Part shown: piece after piece, positions 22,650 to 36,608 of the stretch
How positions within the stretch are numbered: the stretch's first letter is position 1
How the letters are laid out: every line of letters starts with the position of its first letter
Assembly (NCBI RefSeq): GCF_030272615.1
Contig: NC_081406.1
Coordinates: forward strand, 404,025,439-404,089,438
Direction: 5' to 3'
Source: Cryptomeria japonica
Taxonomy: Eukaryota > Streptophyta > Pinopsida > Cupressales > Cupressaceae
DNA length: 64,000 bases
Program-made: the position numbers and the translations under genes
Notes under the pieces: model-generated
The model's database searches: none
The model's input: only the letters and a program-made list of their open reading frames with translations
Told to the model about the DNA's origin: nothing

Positions 22650-25600
22650 TACCTCCAAACACACATTTTGGTTCTTCAAATTTTTGTATTCAGGTAGCGC
22701 ACGCTTGAAAATGATGGTTTAGGAGAATGATAAGTTTCATAATCGCGCTTTCATGTTCATGGCTTCTGAATCAGAACTTGCATTTTCAAGCTTTTGTTTC
22801 CTCCAAACACACATTTTGACGCTTCAATACTTGATTTTAGGAAGCACAAGGTTGAAAATGATGATATTGGAGTATGATAAGTTTCATAATCGCACCTCAA
22901 TGTTCATGGCTTTCTAAAAAAAAACTTTAATTTTTACACTTGTTGTGCCACCACACACACATTTCCATGCTTCAAAACTCGCATTTAGGAAGCACAAGCT
23001 TGAAAACAAGTATTTGGTAGTAGGATAAGTTCCTTAATCATTCTTTAATGTTCATGGCTTCTGAATCAGAACTTGTATTTTAAAGTTTGTGTTACCTACA
23101 AAAACACATTTTGATGCTTCAAAACATGCATTTAAAAAGCACAATCTTTAAAATGATGACTCAGAGTACAATAAGTTTCATAATCATGCTTTTATGCTCT
23201 TGGCTTTAGAATCAGAACTTGCATTTTCAAGCTTGCCATACCTGCAAACACACATTTTGATGCATCAAAACTTCTATTTAGGAAGAAAAGGCTTGAAAAT
23301 GATGATTTGGGAGTACGATAAGTTTCATAATCACACTTTAGTTTTGGTCGCTTCAGAATCATAAATGAATTTTCAAGCTTGTGTTACCTCCAAACACACA
23401 TTTTCAAGCTTCAAAGCTTACATTTATGAAGCACGAGCTTGAAAATGGTGATTTGGGAGTACGATAAGTTTCATAATATGCTTAGAAATCAAAACTTGCA
23501 TTTTCAAGCTTGTTGTGCCTCCAAATACACATTTTGATACTTCAAAACTTGCCTTTAGGAAGCACGATCTTGAAAATGATTATTTGGGAGTACGATAAGT
23601 TACACAATCAATCTTTAATGTTTGTTGCTTCTGAATTAGAACTTGTATTTTCATGTTGGTGTTACCTCCAAACACATATTTTGATGCTTCAAAACTTACG
23701 TTTAGGAAGCACAAGCTTGAAAATGATGATTTGGGAGTATGATAAGTTTTATAATCAAGATTTCATGTTCATGGCTTCTGAATAAATACTCTCATTTTCA
23801 AGCTTGTTTTACCTCCAAACACATTTTTTGATGATTTAAATCTTGTGTTTAGGAAGCACAACCTTAAAAATGGTGATTTGGGAAAACCATAAGAATTATA
23901 ATCGGGCTTTCATGTTCGTGACTTCGGAATAAAAACTTTTATTTTCAAGCTTTTGTTTTTTCCAAACACACATTTTGATGCTTCAATACTTTCTTTTAGG
24001 AAGCACAAGCTTGAAAATGATGATATTGGAGTATGCTAAGTTTCATATTCACACCTCCATGTTCATGGCTTTCTAAAAAAAAACTTGGATTTTCACACTT
24101 GTTGTGCCACCAAACACACATTTTCATGCTTCAAAACTCGCCTTTAGGAAGCACAAGCTTGAAAATGAGTATTTGGTAGTACAATAAGCTCCATAACCGT
24201 GCTTTAATGTTCGTGGCCTCTGAACCAAAACTTGCATTTTAAAGTTTGTGTTACCTACAAAAACACATTTTGATGCTTCAAAACATGCATTTAAAAAGAA
24301 CAATCTTGAAAATGATGATTTGGAGTATGATAAGTTTCATAATCATGCTTTCATGCTCTTGGCTTTGGAATCAAAACTTGCATTTTCAAGATTGCCATGC
24401 CTGCAAACACACATTTTGATGCATCAAAACTTGCATTTAGGAAGAAAAGGCTTGAAAATGATGATTTGGGAGTACGATAAGTTTCATAATCAAACTTCAA
24501 TGTTTGTCGCTTCAGAATCAGAACTTGAATTTTCAAGCTTGTGTTACCTCCAAACACACATTTTCAAGCTTCAAAACTTGCATTTATGAAGCACGAGCTT
24601 GAAAATGGTGATTTGGGAGTATCATAGGTTTCATAATCTGCTTCAAAATCAGAACTTGCATTTTCAACCTTGTTGTGCCTCCAAAGACACATTTTGATGC
24701 TTCAAAATTTGCATTTAGGAAGCACAATCTTGAAAATGATTATTTGGCAGTACGATAAGTTTCATAATCGGTCTTTAATGTTTGTTGCTTCTAAATCAAA
24801 AGTTGCACTTTCAAGCTTGATCTACCTCCAAACATACATTTTGATGCTTCAAAACTTGCATATAGGAAGAACAAGCTTGAAAATGATAATTTGGGAGTAT
24901 AATAACTTTCATAATCATGCTTTCATGATCATATCTTCAAAAGAAGAACTCACATTTTTAAGCTTGGGTTACCTCCAAACACACACTTTGAAGCTTCAAA
25001 ACTTGAATTTAGGAAGCACAAGCTTTAAAATTATTATTCGGGCATACAAAATGTTTCATAATAGCACTTTCATGTTCGTGGTTTTAGAATCAGATGTTTC
25101 ATTTTCAAGCTTGTGCCTCTAAACACAAATTTTGATGCCTGGCAACTTGTGTTTAGGAAGTACAAGCATGAAAATGATGATTTTGGAGTACAATAATTTT
25201 CATAATAGTGTGTTCATGTTCATGTGTTTCGAATCAGAACTTGCATATCCAAGCCTGTTGTGCCTCTAAACACAAAATTTTGATACTTCAAAACTTGTGT
25301 TGAGGAAGCACAAGCTTGAAAATGATAATTTGGGAGTATGATATGTTTCATAATCAGGCTTTGATGTTCATGGCTTTGTGATCAAAACTTGTAGCGCACA
25401 TACATTTTGGTTCTTCAAAATTTGCATTCAGGTAGTGCACGCTTGAAAATGATGATTTAGGAGTATGATAAGTTTCATAATCGCGCTTTCATGTTCATGT
25501 CTTTAGAATCAGAACTTGCATTTTCAAGCTTTTGTTACCTCCAAACACACATTTTGGTTCTTCAAAATTTGCATTCAGGTAGTGCACGCTTGAAAATGAT

Positions 25601-28275
25601 GATTTAGGAGTACGATAAGTTTCATAATCGCGCTTTCATGTTCATGGCTTCGAAATCAGAACTTGCATTTTCAAGCTTTTGTTTCCTCCAAACACACATT
25701 TTGATGCTTCAATACTTTCTTTTAGGAAGCATAAGGTTGAAAATGATGATATTGGAGTATGATAAGTTTCATAATCGCACCTCGATGTTCATGGCTTTCT
25801 AAAAAAAACTTGAATTTTTACACTTGTTGTGTCACCAAACACACATTTCCGTGCTTCAAAACTCGCATTTAGGAAGCACAAGCTTGAAAACGAGTATTTG
25901 GTAGTAGGATAAGTTCCTTAATCATTCCTTAATGTTCATGGCTTCTGAATTAGCGCTTGCATTTTAAAGTTTGTGTTACCTACAAAAACACATTTTGATG
26001 CTTCAAAACATGCATTTAAAAAGCACAATCTTTAAAATGATGATTCAGAGTACGATAAGTTTCATAATCATGCTTTTATGCTCTTGGCTTTAGAATCAGA
26101 ACTTGCATTTTCAAGCTTGCCATACCTGCAAACACACATTTTGATGCGTCAAAACTTCCATTTAGGAAGAAAAGGCTTGAAAATGATGATTTGGGAGTAC
26201 GATAAGTTTCATAATCACACTTTAGTTTTGGTCGCTTTAGAATCATAAATGAATTTTCAAGCTTGTGTTACCTCCAAACACACATTTTCAAGCTTCAAAG
26301 CTTACATTTATGAAGCACGAGCTTGAAAATGGTGATTTGGGAGTACGATAAGTTTCATAATATGCTTGGAAATCAAAACTTGCATTTTCAAGCTTGTTGT
26401 GCCTCCAAATACACATTTTGATACTTCAAAACTTGCATTTAGGAAGCACGATCTTGAAAATGATTATTTGGGAGTACGATAAGTTACATAATCAATCTTT
26501 AATGTTTGTTGCTTCTGAATTAGAACTTGTATTTTCATGTTGGTGTTACCTCCAAACACATATTTTGATGCTTCAAAACTTACGTTTAGGAAGCACAAGC
26601 TTGAAAATGATGATTTGGGAGTACGATAAGTTTTATGATCAAGATTTCATGTTCATGGCTTCTGAATAAATACTCTCATTTTCAATCTTGTGTTACCTCC
26701 AAACACATTTTTTGATGATTTAAAACTTGTGTTTAGGAAGCACGACCTTAAAAATGATGATTTGGGAATACCATAAGAATTATAATCGGGCTTTCATGTT
26801 CGTGACTTTGGAATAAAAACTTTTATTTTCAAGCTTTTGTTTTTTCCAAACACACATTTTGACGCTTCAATACTTGCTTTTAGGAAGCACAAGCTTGAAA
26901 ATGATGATATTGGAGTATGCTAAGTTTCATATTCACACCTCCATGTTCATGGCTTTCTAAAAAAAAACTTGCATTTTCACACTTGTTGTGCCACCAAACA
27001 CACATTTTCATGCTTCAAAACTCACCTTTAGGAAGCACAAGCTTGAAAATGAGTATTTGGTAGTACAATAAGCTCCATAACCGTGCTTTAATGTTCGTGG
27101 CCTCTGAACCAAAACTTGCATTTTAAAGTTTGTGTTACCTACAAAAACACATTTTGATGCTTCAAAACATGCATTTAAAAAGAACAATCTTGAAAATGAT
27201 GATTCAGAGTATGATAAGTTTCATAATCATGCTTTCATGCTCTTGGCTTTGGAATCAAAACTTGCATTTTCAAGATTGCCATGCCTGCAAACACACATTT
27301 TGATGCATCAAAACTTGCATTTAGGAAGAAAAGGCTTGAAAATGATGATTTGGGAGTACGATAAGTTTCATAATCAAACTTCAATGTTTGTCGCTTCAGA
27401 ATCAGAACTTGAATTTTCAAGCTTGTGTTACCTCCAAACAAAGATTTTCAAGCTTCAAAACTTGCATTTATGAAGCACGAGCTTGAAAATGGTGATTTGG
27501 GAGTATCATAGGTTTCATAATCTGCTTCAAAATCAGAACTTGCATTTTCAACCTTGTTGTGCCTCCAAAGACACATTTTGATGCTTCAAAATTTGCATTT
27601 AGGAAGCACAATCTTGAAAATGATTATTTGGCAGTACGATAAGTTTCATAATCGGTCTTTAATGTTTGTTGCTTCTAAATCAAAAGTTGCACTTTCAAGC
27701 TTGATCTACCTCCAAACATACATTTTGATGCTTCAAAACTTGCATATAGGAAGCACAAGCTTGAAAATGATGATTTGGGAGTATAATAACTTTCATAATC
27801 ATGCTTTCATGATCATATCTTCAAAAGAAGAACTCACATTTTTAAGCTTGGGTTACCTCCAAACACACACTTTGAAGCTTCAAAACTTGAATTTAGGAAG
27901 CACAAGCTTTAAAATTATTATTCGGGAATACAAAATGTTTCATAATAGCACTTTCATGTTTGTGGTTTTAGAATCAGATGTTTCATTTTCAAGCTTGTGC
28001 CTCTAAACACAAATTTTGATGCCTGGCAACTTGTGTTTAGGAAGTACAAGCATGAAAATGATGATTTTGGAGTACAATAATTTTCATAATAGCATGTTCA
28101 TGTTCATGTGTTTCGAATCAGAACTTGCATATCCAAGCCTATTGTGCCTCTAAACACAAAATTTTGATACTTCAAAACTTGTGTTTAGGAAGCACAAGCT
28201 TGAAAATGATAATTTGGGAGTATGATATGTTTCATAATCAGGCTTTCATGTTCATGGCTTTGTGATCAGAACTTG
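22650..28275 (+). repeat. Recent tandem duplication of about 2.74 kb inside the array
   Basis: About 22650-25391 and 25536-28275 match at an offset of 2884-2886 bp, with about 145 bp of extra satellite between them. Two 453-bp open stretches 2884 bp apart (24670-25122, 27554-28006) differ at only three of 150 encoded residues, far closer than ordinary monomers. Shared private variants (caatttggcagtacg type, gcattcaggtag) confirm it. Confidence 0.82.
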
Positions 28276-31200
28276 TATTTTCAAGCTTGCATTACCTCCA
28301 AACACACATTTTGATTCTTCAAAACTTGCGTTTAGGAAGCATGAGATTGAAAATGATGATCTGGAAGTATGATAAGTTTCATAATCACTCTTTAATGTTT
28401 GTGGCTTTGCAATAAAAACTTACATTTTCAATCTTGTGATACCTCCAAACACATATTTTGATGCTTCAAAACTTGCATTTAGAAAGCACAAGCTTAAGGA
28501 TGTTGATTTCGGAGTACGATAAGTTTCATAATCGAACATTTATGTTCGCGGCTTTGAAATCAAAACTTGCATTTTCAAGCTTGTCTTACCTCCAAACACA
28601 CATTTTGATGTTTGAAAACTTGCGTTTAGAAAGCACAAGCTTGACAATAATAATTTGGCAGTACAAAAAGTTTCATAATTACACTTTCATGTTAACAACT
28701 TTGGAATCGTAACTTTCATTTTCAAGCTTGTGTTACCTGCAAACGCTATTTAATGTTTGTTGCTTCTGAATCAGAACTTGCATTTTCAAGCTAGTGTTAC
28801 CTCCAAACACACATTTTGATGCTTCAAAACTTACGTTTAGGAAGAACAAGCTTGGAAAAGATGATTTGGGAGTACGATAAGTTTTATAACCAAGATTTCA
28901 TGTTCATGGCTTCTGAAGAAGTACAAGCTTAAAAATGATTATTTGGTAATACCATAATATTTATAATCAAGCTTTCATGTTCATGGCTTCGGAATCAGAA
29001 CTTCCATTTACAAGCTTCTTGTGTCTCTAAACACCCATTTCGATGCTTCAAAACTTGCATTTAAGAAGGAGAACCTTCAAAATGATGATTTGGGAGTATG
29101 ATAAGTTTCACAATCGTGCTTTCATACTTGTGGCTTCAGAATCATAACTTGCATTTTCAAGCTTGTTGTGCCTCCAAATAGCCATTTTGAAGCTATAAAA
29201 CTTGTGTTTAGGAAGTACAAGCCCCAAAATGATGATTTGGGAGTACGATAAGTTTCACAACCGCGCTTTCATGCTCGTGGCTTCAGAATCAGAACATGCA
29301 TTTTCAAGCTTGTTGTACCTCGAAACACACATGTTGATGCTTCAAAAATTCCATTTAGGAAGCACAAGCTTCAAAATAATGATTTAGGAGTACGATAAGT
29401 TTCATAATCCCACTTTCATGTTTGTGTGTCTGAAATTAGAACTTGTATTTTCAAGCTTATGTTACATCAAAGCATATAGTTTGATGCTTCAATACTTGCA
29501 TTTTGAAACCACAAGCTTGAAAATGATTATGTGCGAGTAAAATATGTTTCATAATTGCGCTTTCATGTTCATGTTTTCAAAATCAAAACATGCATTTTAA
29601 AGCCCATGTTACCTCCAAACACACATTTTGGTTCTTCAAAATTTGCATTCAGGTAGCGCATGCTTGAAAATGATGATCTACGAGTACGATAAGTTTCATA
29701 ATCGTGCTTTCATGTTCATGGATTTGGAATCAGAACTTGCATTTTCAAGCTTTTGTTTCCTCCAAACACACATTTTGATGCATCAATACTTTCTTTTAGG
29801 AAGCATAAGGTTGAAAATGATGATATTGGAGTATGATAAGTTTCATAATCACACCTCGATGTTCATGGCTTTCTAAAAAAAACTTGAATTTTTACACTTG
29901 TTGTGCCACCAAACACACATTTTCGTGCTTCAAAACTCACATTTAGCTGGATAAGTTCCTTAATCATTCTTTAATGTTCGTGGCTTCTAAATCAGAACTT
30001 GCACTTTAAAGTTTGTGTTACCTACAAAAACACATTTTGATGCTTCAAAACATGCATTTAAAAAGAACAATCTTTAAAATGATGATTCTGAATATGATAA
30101 GTTTCATAATCATGCTTTCATGCTCTTGGCTTTAGAATCAGAACTTGCATTTTCAAGCTTGCCATACCTCCAAACACACATTTTGATGCGTCAAAACTTC
30201 CATTTAGGAAGAAAAGGCTTGAAAATGATGACCTGGGAGTACGATAAGTTTCATAATCACACTTTAGTTTTGGTCACTTCAGAATCATAAATGAATTTTC
30301 AAGCTTGTGTTACGTCCAAACACACATTTTCAAGCTTCAAAACTTATAATCAATATTTCATGTTCATGGCTTCTGAATAAACACTCTCATTTTCAAGCTT
30401 GTGTTACCTCCAAACACATTTTTTGATGATTTAAAACTAGCGTTTAGGAAGCTTGACCTTAAAAATGATGATTTGGGAATACCATAAGAATTATAATCGC
30501 GCTTTCATGTTCATGACTTTGGAATCAAAACTTCCATTTTCAAGCTTTTGTTTTTTCCAAACACACATTTTGATGCTTCAATACTTGCTTTTAGGAGGCA
30601 CAAGCTGGAAAATGATGATATTGGAGTATGCTAAGTTTCATAATCACACCTCCATGTTCATGGATTTCTAAAAAAAAACTTGCATTTTCACACTTGTTGT
30701 GCCACCAAACACACATTTTCATGCTTCAAAACTTGCCTTTAGGAAGCACAAGCTGGAAATGAGTATTTGGTAGTACAACAAGTGCCCTAACCACACTTTA
30801 ATGTTCGAGGCCTCTGAATCAAAACTTGCATTTGAAAGTTTGTGTTACCTAAAAAAACACATTTTGATGCTTCAAAACATGCATTTAAAAAGCACAATCT
30901 TGAAAATGATGATTTGGGAGTACGATAAGTTTCATAATTGGTCTTTAATGTTTGTTGCTTCTAAATCAAAAGTTGCATTTTCAAGCTTGATCTACCTCCA
31001 AACACACATTTCGATGCTTCAAAACTTTCATATAGGAAGCAGAAGCTTGAAAATGATGATTTGGGAGTACAATAAGTTTCATAATCGTGCTTTCATGATC
31101 ATATCTTTGAAATTAGAACTCACATTTTCAAGCTTCGGTTACCTCCAAACACACACTTTGAAGCTTCAAAACTTGAATTTAGGAAGCACAAGCTTTAAAA

Positions 31201-34200
31201 TTATTATTCGGGAATACGAAATGTTTCATAATAGTACTTTCATGTGCATGGTTTTAGAATCAGATGTTTCATTTTCAAGCTTGTGCCTCTAAATACACAT
31301 TTTGATGCTTGACAACTTGTGTTTAGGAAGTGCAAGCCTGAAACAGATGATTTTGGAGTACAATAATTTTCATAATAGCGTGTTCATGTTCATGTGTTTC
31401 GAATCAGAACTTGGATATCCAAGCCTATTGTGCCTCTAAACACAAAATTTTGATACTTCAAAACTTGTGTTTAGGAAGCACAAGCTTGAAAATGATAATT
31501 TGGGAGTACGATAAGTTTTATAATCAAGATTTTATGTTTGAGGCTTCGTGATCAGAACTTGTATTTTCAAGGTTGTGTTACCTCCAAACACACATTTTGA
31601 TTCTTCAAAACTTGCGTTTAGGAAGCACAAGATTGAAAATGATGATCTGGGAGTATGATAAGTTTCATAATCACGCTTTAATGTTTGTGGCTTAGGAATA
31701 AAAACTTGCATTTTCAATCTTGTGATACCTCCAAACACATACTTTGATGCTTCAAAACTTGCATTTAGAAAGCACAAGCTTAAGGATGTTGATTTGGGAG
31801 TACGATAAGTTTCATAATCGGACATTTATGTTCGTGGCTTCGAAATTAGATCTTGCATTTTCAAGCTTGACTTACCTCCAAACACACATTTTGATGTTCG
31901 AAAACTTGCATTTAGAAAGCACAAGCTTGAAAATAATAATTTGGGAGTACAAAATGTTTCATAATTACACTTTCATGTTAACGACTTTGGAATCATAACT
32001 TTCATTTTCAAGCTTGTGTTACCTGCAAACGCTCTTTAATGTTTGTTGCTTCTGAATCAGAACTTGCATTTTCAAGCTAGTGTTACCTCCAAACACACAT
32101 TTTGATGCTTCAAAACTTACGTTTAGAAAGAACAAGCTTGAAAAAGATGATTTGGGAGTACGATAAGTTTTATAACCAAGATTTCATGTTCATGGCTTCT
32201 GAATAAACACTTGCATTTTCAAGCTTGTGTTACCTTCAAACACATTTTTTGATGATTCAAAATTTGTATTTAAGAAGCACAAGCTTAAAAATGATTATTT
32301 GGGAATACCATAAGATTTATTATCAAGCTTTCATGTTCGTGGCTTCAGAATCAGAACTTCCATTTACAAGCTTCTTGTGTCTCCAAACACCCATTTCGAT
32401 GCTTCAAAACTTGCATTTAAGAAGGAGAAGCTTCAAAATACTGATTTGGGAGTATGATAAGTCTCACAATCATGCTTTTATACTCATGGCTTCAGAATCA
32501 TAACTTGCATTTTCAAGCTTGTTGTGCCTCCAAACAACCATTTTGAAGCTATAAAACTTGTGTTTAGGAAGCACAAGCCCCAAAATGATGATTTGGGAGT
32601 ACGATAAGTTTCACAACCGTGCTTTCATGCTCTTGGCTTCAAAATCAGAACATGCATTTTCAAGCTTGTTGTACCTCGAAAGACACATGTTGATGCTTCA
32701 AAACTTCCTTTTAGGAAGCACAAGTTTCAAAATAATGATTTAGGAGTACGATAAGTTTCATAATCGTGCTTTCATGTTTGTGTGTCCAAAATTAGAACTT
32801 GTATTTTCAAGCTTGTGTTACATCAAAGCATATAGTTTGATGCTTCAATACTTGCATTTAGAAACCACAAGCTTGAAAATAATTATGCGCGAGAACAATA
32901 TGTTTCATAATTACGCTTTCATGTTCATGTTTTCATAATCAAAACATGCTTTTTCAAGTTGGTGTTACCTCCAAACACACATTTTGGTTCTTCAAAATTT
33001 GCATTTAGGTAGCACACGCTTGAAAATGATGATTTAGGAGTATGATAAGTTTCATAATCGTGCTTTCATGTTCATGGCTTCGGAATCAGAACTTGCATTT
33101 TCAAGCTTTTTTTTCCTCCCCACACACATTTTGATGCTTCAATACTTTCTTTTAGTAAGCACAAGGTTGAAAATGATGATATTGGAGTATGATAAGTTTC
33201 ATAATCGCACCTCGATGTTCATGGCTTTGTAAAAAAAAACTTGAATTTTTACACTTGTTGTGCCACCGAACACACCTTTTCGTGCTTCAAAACTCGTGTT
33301 TAGGAAGCACACGCTTGATAACTAGTATTTGGTAGTAGGATAAGTTCCTTAATCATTCCTTAATGTTTGTGTCTTATGAATCAGAACTTGCATTTTAAAT
33401 TTTGTGTTACCTACAAAAACACATTTTGATGCTTCAAAACATGCATTTAAAAAGCACAATCTTTAAAATGACGATTTAGAGTACGATAAGTTTCATAATC
33501 ATGCTTTCATGCTCTTGGCTTTAGAATCAGAACTTGCATTTTCAACCTTGCCATGTCTGCAAACACACATTTTGATGCGTCAAAACTTCCATTTAGGAAG
33601 AAAAGGCTTTGAAAATGATGATCTGGGAGTACGATAAGTTTCATAATCACACTTTAGTTTTGGTCGCTTTAGAATCATAAATGAATTTTCAAGCTTGTGT
33701 TACCTCCAAACACACATTTTCAAGCTTCAAAACTTGCATTTATGAAGCACGATCTTGAAAATGGTGATTTGGGACTACGATAAGTTTCATAATATGCTTG
33801 GAAATCGGAACTTGCATTTTCAAGCTTGTTGTGCGTCCAAATACACATTTTGATACTTCAAAACTTGCATTTAGGAAGCACGATCTTGAAAATGATTATT
33901 TGGGAGTATGATAAGTTTCATAATTAATCTTTAATGTTTGTTGCTTCTGCATTAGAACTTGTATTTTCATGCTGGTGTTACCTCCAAACACATATTTTGA
34001 TGCTTCAAAACTTACGTTTAGGAAGCACAAGCTTGAAAATGATGATTTGGGAGTACGATAAGTTTTATAATCAAGATTTCATGTTGATGAATTCTAAATA
34101 AACACTCTCATTTTCAAGCTTGTGTTACCTCCAAACACATTTTTTGATGATTTAAAACTTGCGTTTAGGAAGCACGACATTAAAAATGACGATTTGGGAA

Positions 34201-36437
34201 TACCATAAGAATTATAATCACGCTTTCATGTTTGTGACTTCGGAATCAAAACTTCCATTTTCAAGCTTTTGTTTTTTCCAAACACACATTTTGATGCTTC
34301 AATACTTGCTTTTAGGAAGCACAAGCTTGAAAATGATGATATTGGAGTATGATAAGTTTCATAATCACACCTCCATGTTCATGGATTTCTAAAAAAAAAC
34401 TTGCATTTTCACACTTGTTGTGCCACCAAACACACATTTTCATGCTTCAAAACTCACCTTTAGGAAGCACAAGCTTGAAAATGAGTATTTGGTAGTACGA
34501 CAAGTTCCATGACCACGCTTTAATGTTCGTGGCCTCTTAATCAAAACTTGCATTTTAAAGTTTGTGTTACCTACAAAAACACATTTTGATGCTTCAAAAC
34601 ATGCATTTAAAAAGCACAATCTTGAAAATGATGATTCGGAGTATGATAAGTTTCATAATCATGCTTTCATGCTCTTGGCTTTGCAATCAAAACTTGTATT
34701 TTCAAGATTGCCATGCCTGCAAACACACATTTTGATGCATCAAAACTTGCATTTAGGAAGAAAAGGCTTGAAAATGATGATCTGGGAGTACGATAAGTTT
34801 CATAATCAAACTTCAATGTTCATCGCTTTAGAATCAGAACTTGAATTTTCAAGCTTGTGTTACCTCCAAACACACATTTTCAAGCTTCAAAACTTGCATT
34901 TATGAAGCATGAGCTTGAAAATGGTGATTTGGGAGTATCATAAGTTTCATAATCTACTTCAAAATCAGAACTTGCATTTTCAACCTTGTTGTGCCTCCAA
35001 AGACACATTTTGATGCTTGAAAATTTGCGTTTAGGAAGCACAATCTTGAAAATGATTATTTGGGAGTATGATAAGTTTCATAATTGGTCTTTAATGTTTG
35101 TTGCTTCCGAATCAAAAGTTGCATTTTCAAGCTTGGTCTACCTCCAAACACACATTTTGATGCTTCAAAACTTTCATATAGGAAGCACAAGCTTGAAAAT
35201 GATGATTTGGGAGTACGATAAGTTTCTTAATCGTTCTTTCATGATCATATCTTCAAAATTAGAACTCACATTTTCAAGCTTGGGTTACCTCCAAACACAC
35301 ACTTTGAAGCTTCAAAACTTGAATTTAGGAAGCACAAGCTTTAAAATTATTATTTGGGAGTACAAAATGTTTCATAATAGTACTTTCATGTTCATGGTTT
35401 TAGAATCAGATGTTTCATTTTCAAGCTTGTGCCTCTAAACACACATTTTGATGCCTGACAACTTGTGTTTAGGAAGTACAAGCTTGAAAATGATGATTTT
35501 GGAGTACAATAATTTTCATAATAGTGTGTTCATGTTCATGTCTTTTGAATCAGAACTTGCATATCCAAGCCTGTTGTGCCTCTAAAGACAAAATTTTTAT
35601 ACTTCAAAACTTGTGTTTAGGAAGCACAAGCTTGAAAATGATTATTTGGGAGTACGATAAGTTTTATAATCAAGATTTTATGTTCATGGCTTCTGAATAA
35701 ACACTTGCATTTTCAAGCTTGCCTTACCTCCAAACACACAATTTGATGTTTGAAAACTTGCGTTTAGAAAGCAGAAGCTTGAAAATAATGATTTGGGAGT
35801 ATGACAAGTTTCATAATCACATTTTAATGTTCATGACTTTGGAATTGGAACTTTCATTTTCAAGCTTGTGTTACCTGAAACGCTCTTTAATGTTTGTTGC
35901 TTCTGAATCAGAACTTGCATTTTCAAGCTAGTGTTACCTCTAAACACACACTTTGATGCTTCAAAACATACATTTAGGAAGCACAAGCTTGAAAATGATG
36001 ATTTGGGAGTACGATAAGTTTTATAATCAAGATTTTATGTTCATGGCTTTTGAATAAACACTTGCATTTTCAAGCTTGTGTTACCTCCAAACACATTTTT
36101 TGATGACTAAAAACTAGCGTTTACGAAGCACAAGATTAAAAGTGATGATTTGGGAATACCATAAGATTTATAATCACGTTTTCATGTTCGTTGTTTTGGA
36201 ATTAGAACTTTCATTTACAAGCTTGTTGTGTCTCCAAACACCCATTTCGATGCTTCAAAACTTACATTAAGAAGGACAAGCTTGAAAATGATGATTTGAG
36301 ATTATAATAAGTTTCATAATCGCGCTTTCATACTCATAGTTTACGAATCATAACCTGCATTTTCAATTTTGTTGTGCCTCCAAATACCCATTCTGATGCT
36401 TGAAAACTTGTGTTTAGGAAGCACAAGCTTGAAAATG

Positions 36438-36608
36438 AAACATCTAATTCTAAAACCACGAACATGAAAGCGCTATTATGAAACATACCGTACTCCCAAA
36501 TCATAATTGTAAAGCTTGTGCTTCCTAAATTCAAGTTTTGAAGCCTCAAAGTGTGTGTTTGGAGGTAACCCAAGCGTGAAAATAAGAGTTCTGATTTCAA
36601 AGCTATGA
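36438..36608 (-). repeat. Inverted satellite fragment inside the array
   Basis: Within otherwise plus-oriented monomers, about 171 bases read as the reverse complement of the monomer pair ending in tttcattttcaagcttgtgc. The left joint falls in gcacaagcttgaaaatg (36421-36437), which is one of the monomer's own inverted-repeat arms, and plus-strand sequence resumes at ttgaaaatgatgatttt (36611), the same place in the monomer. This fits a template switch or inversion between the arms. Confidence 0.85.
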
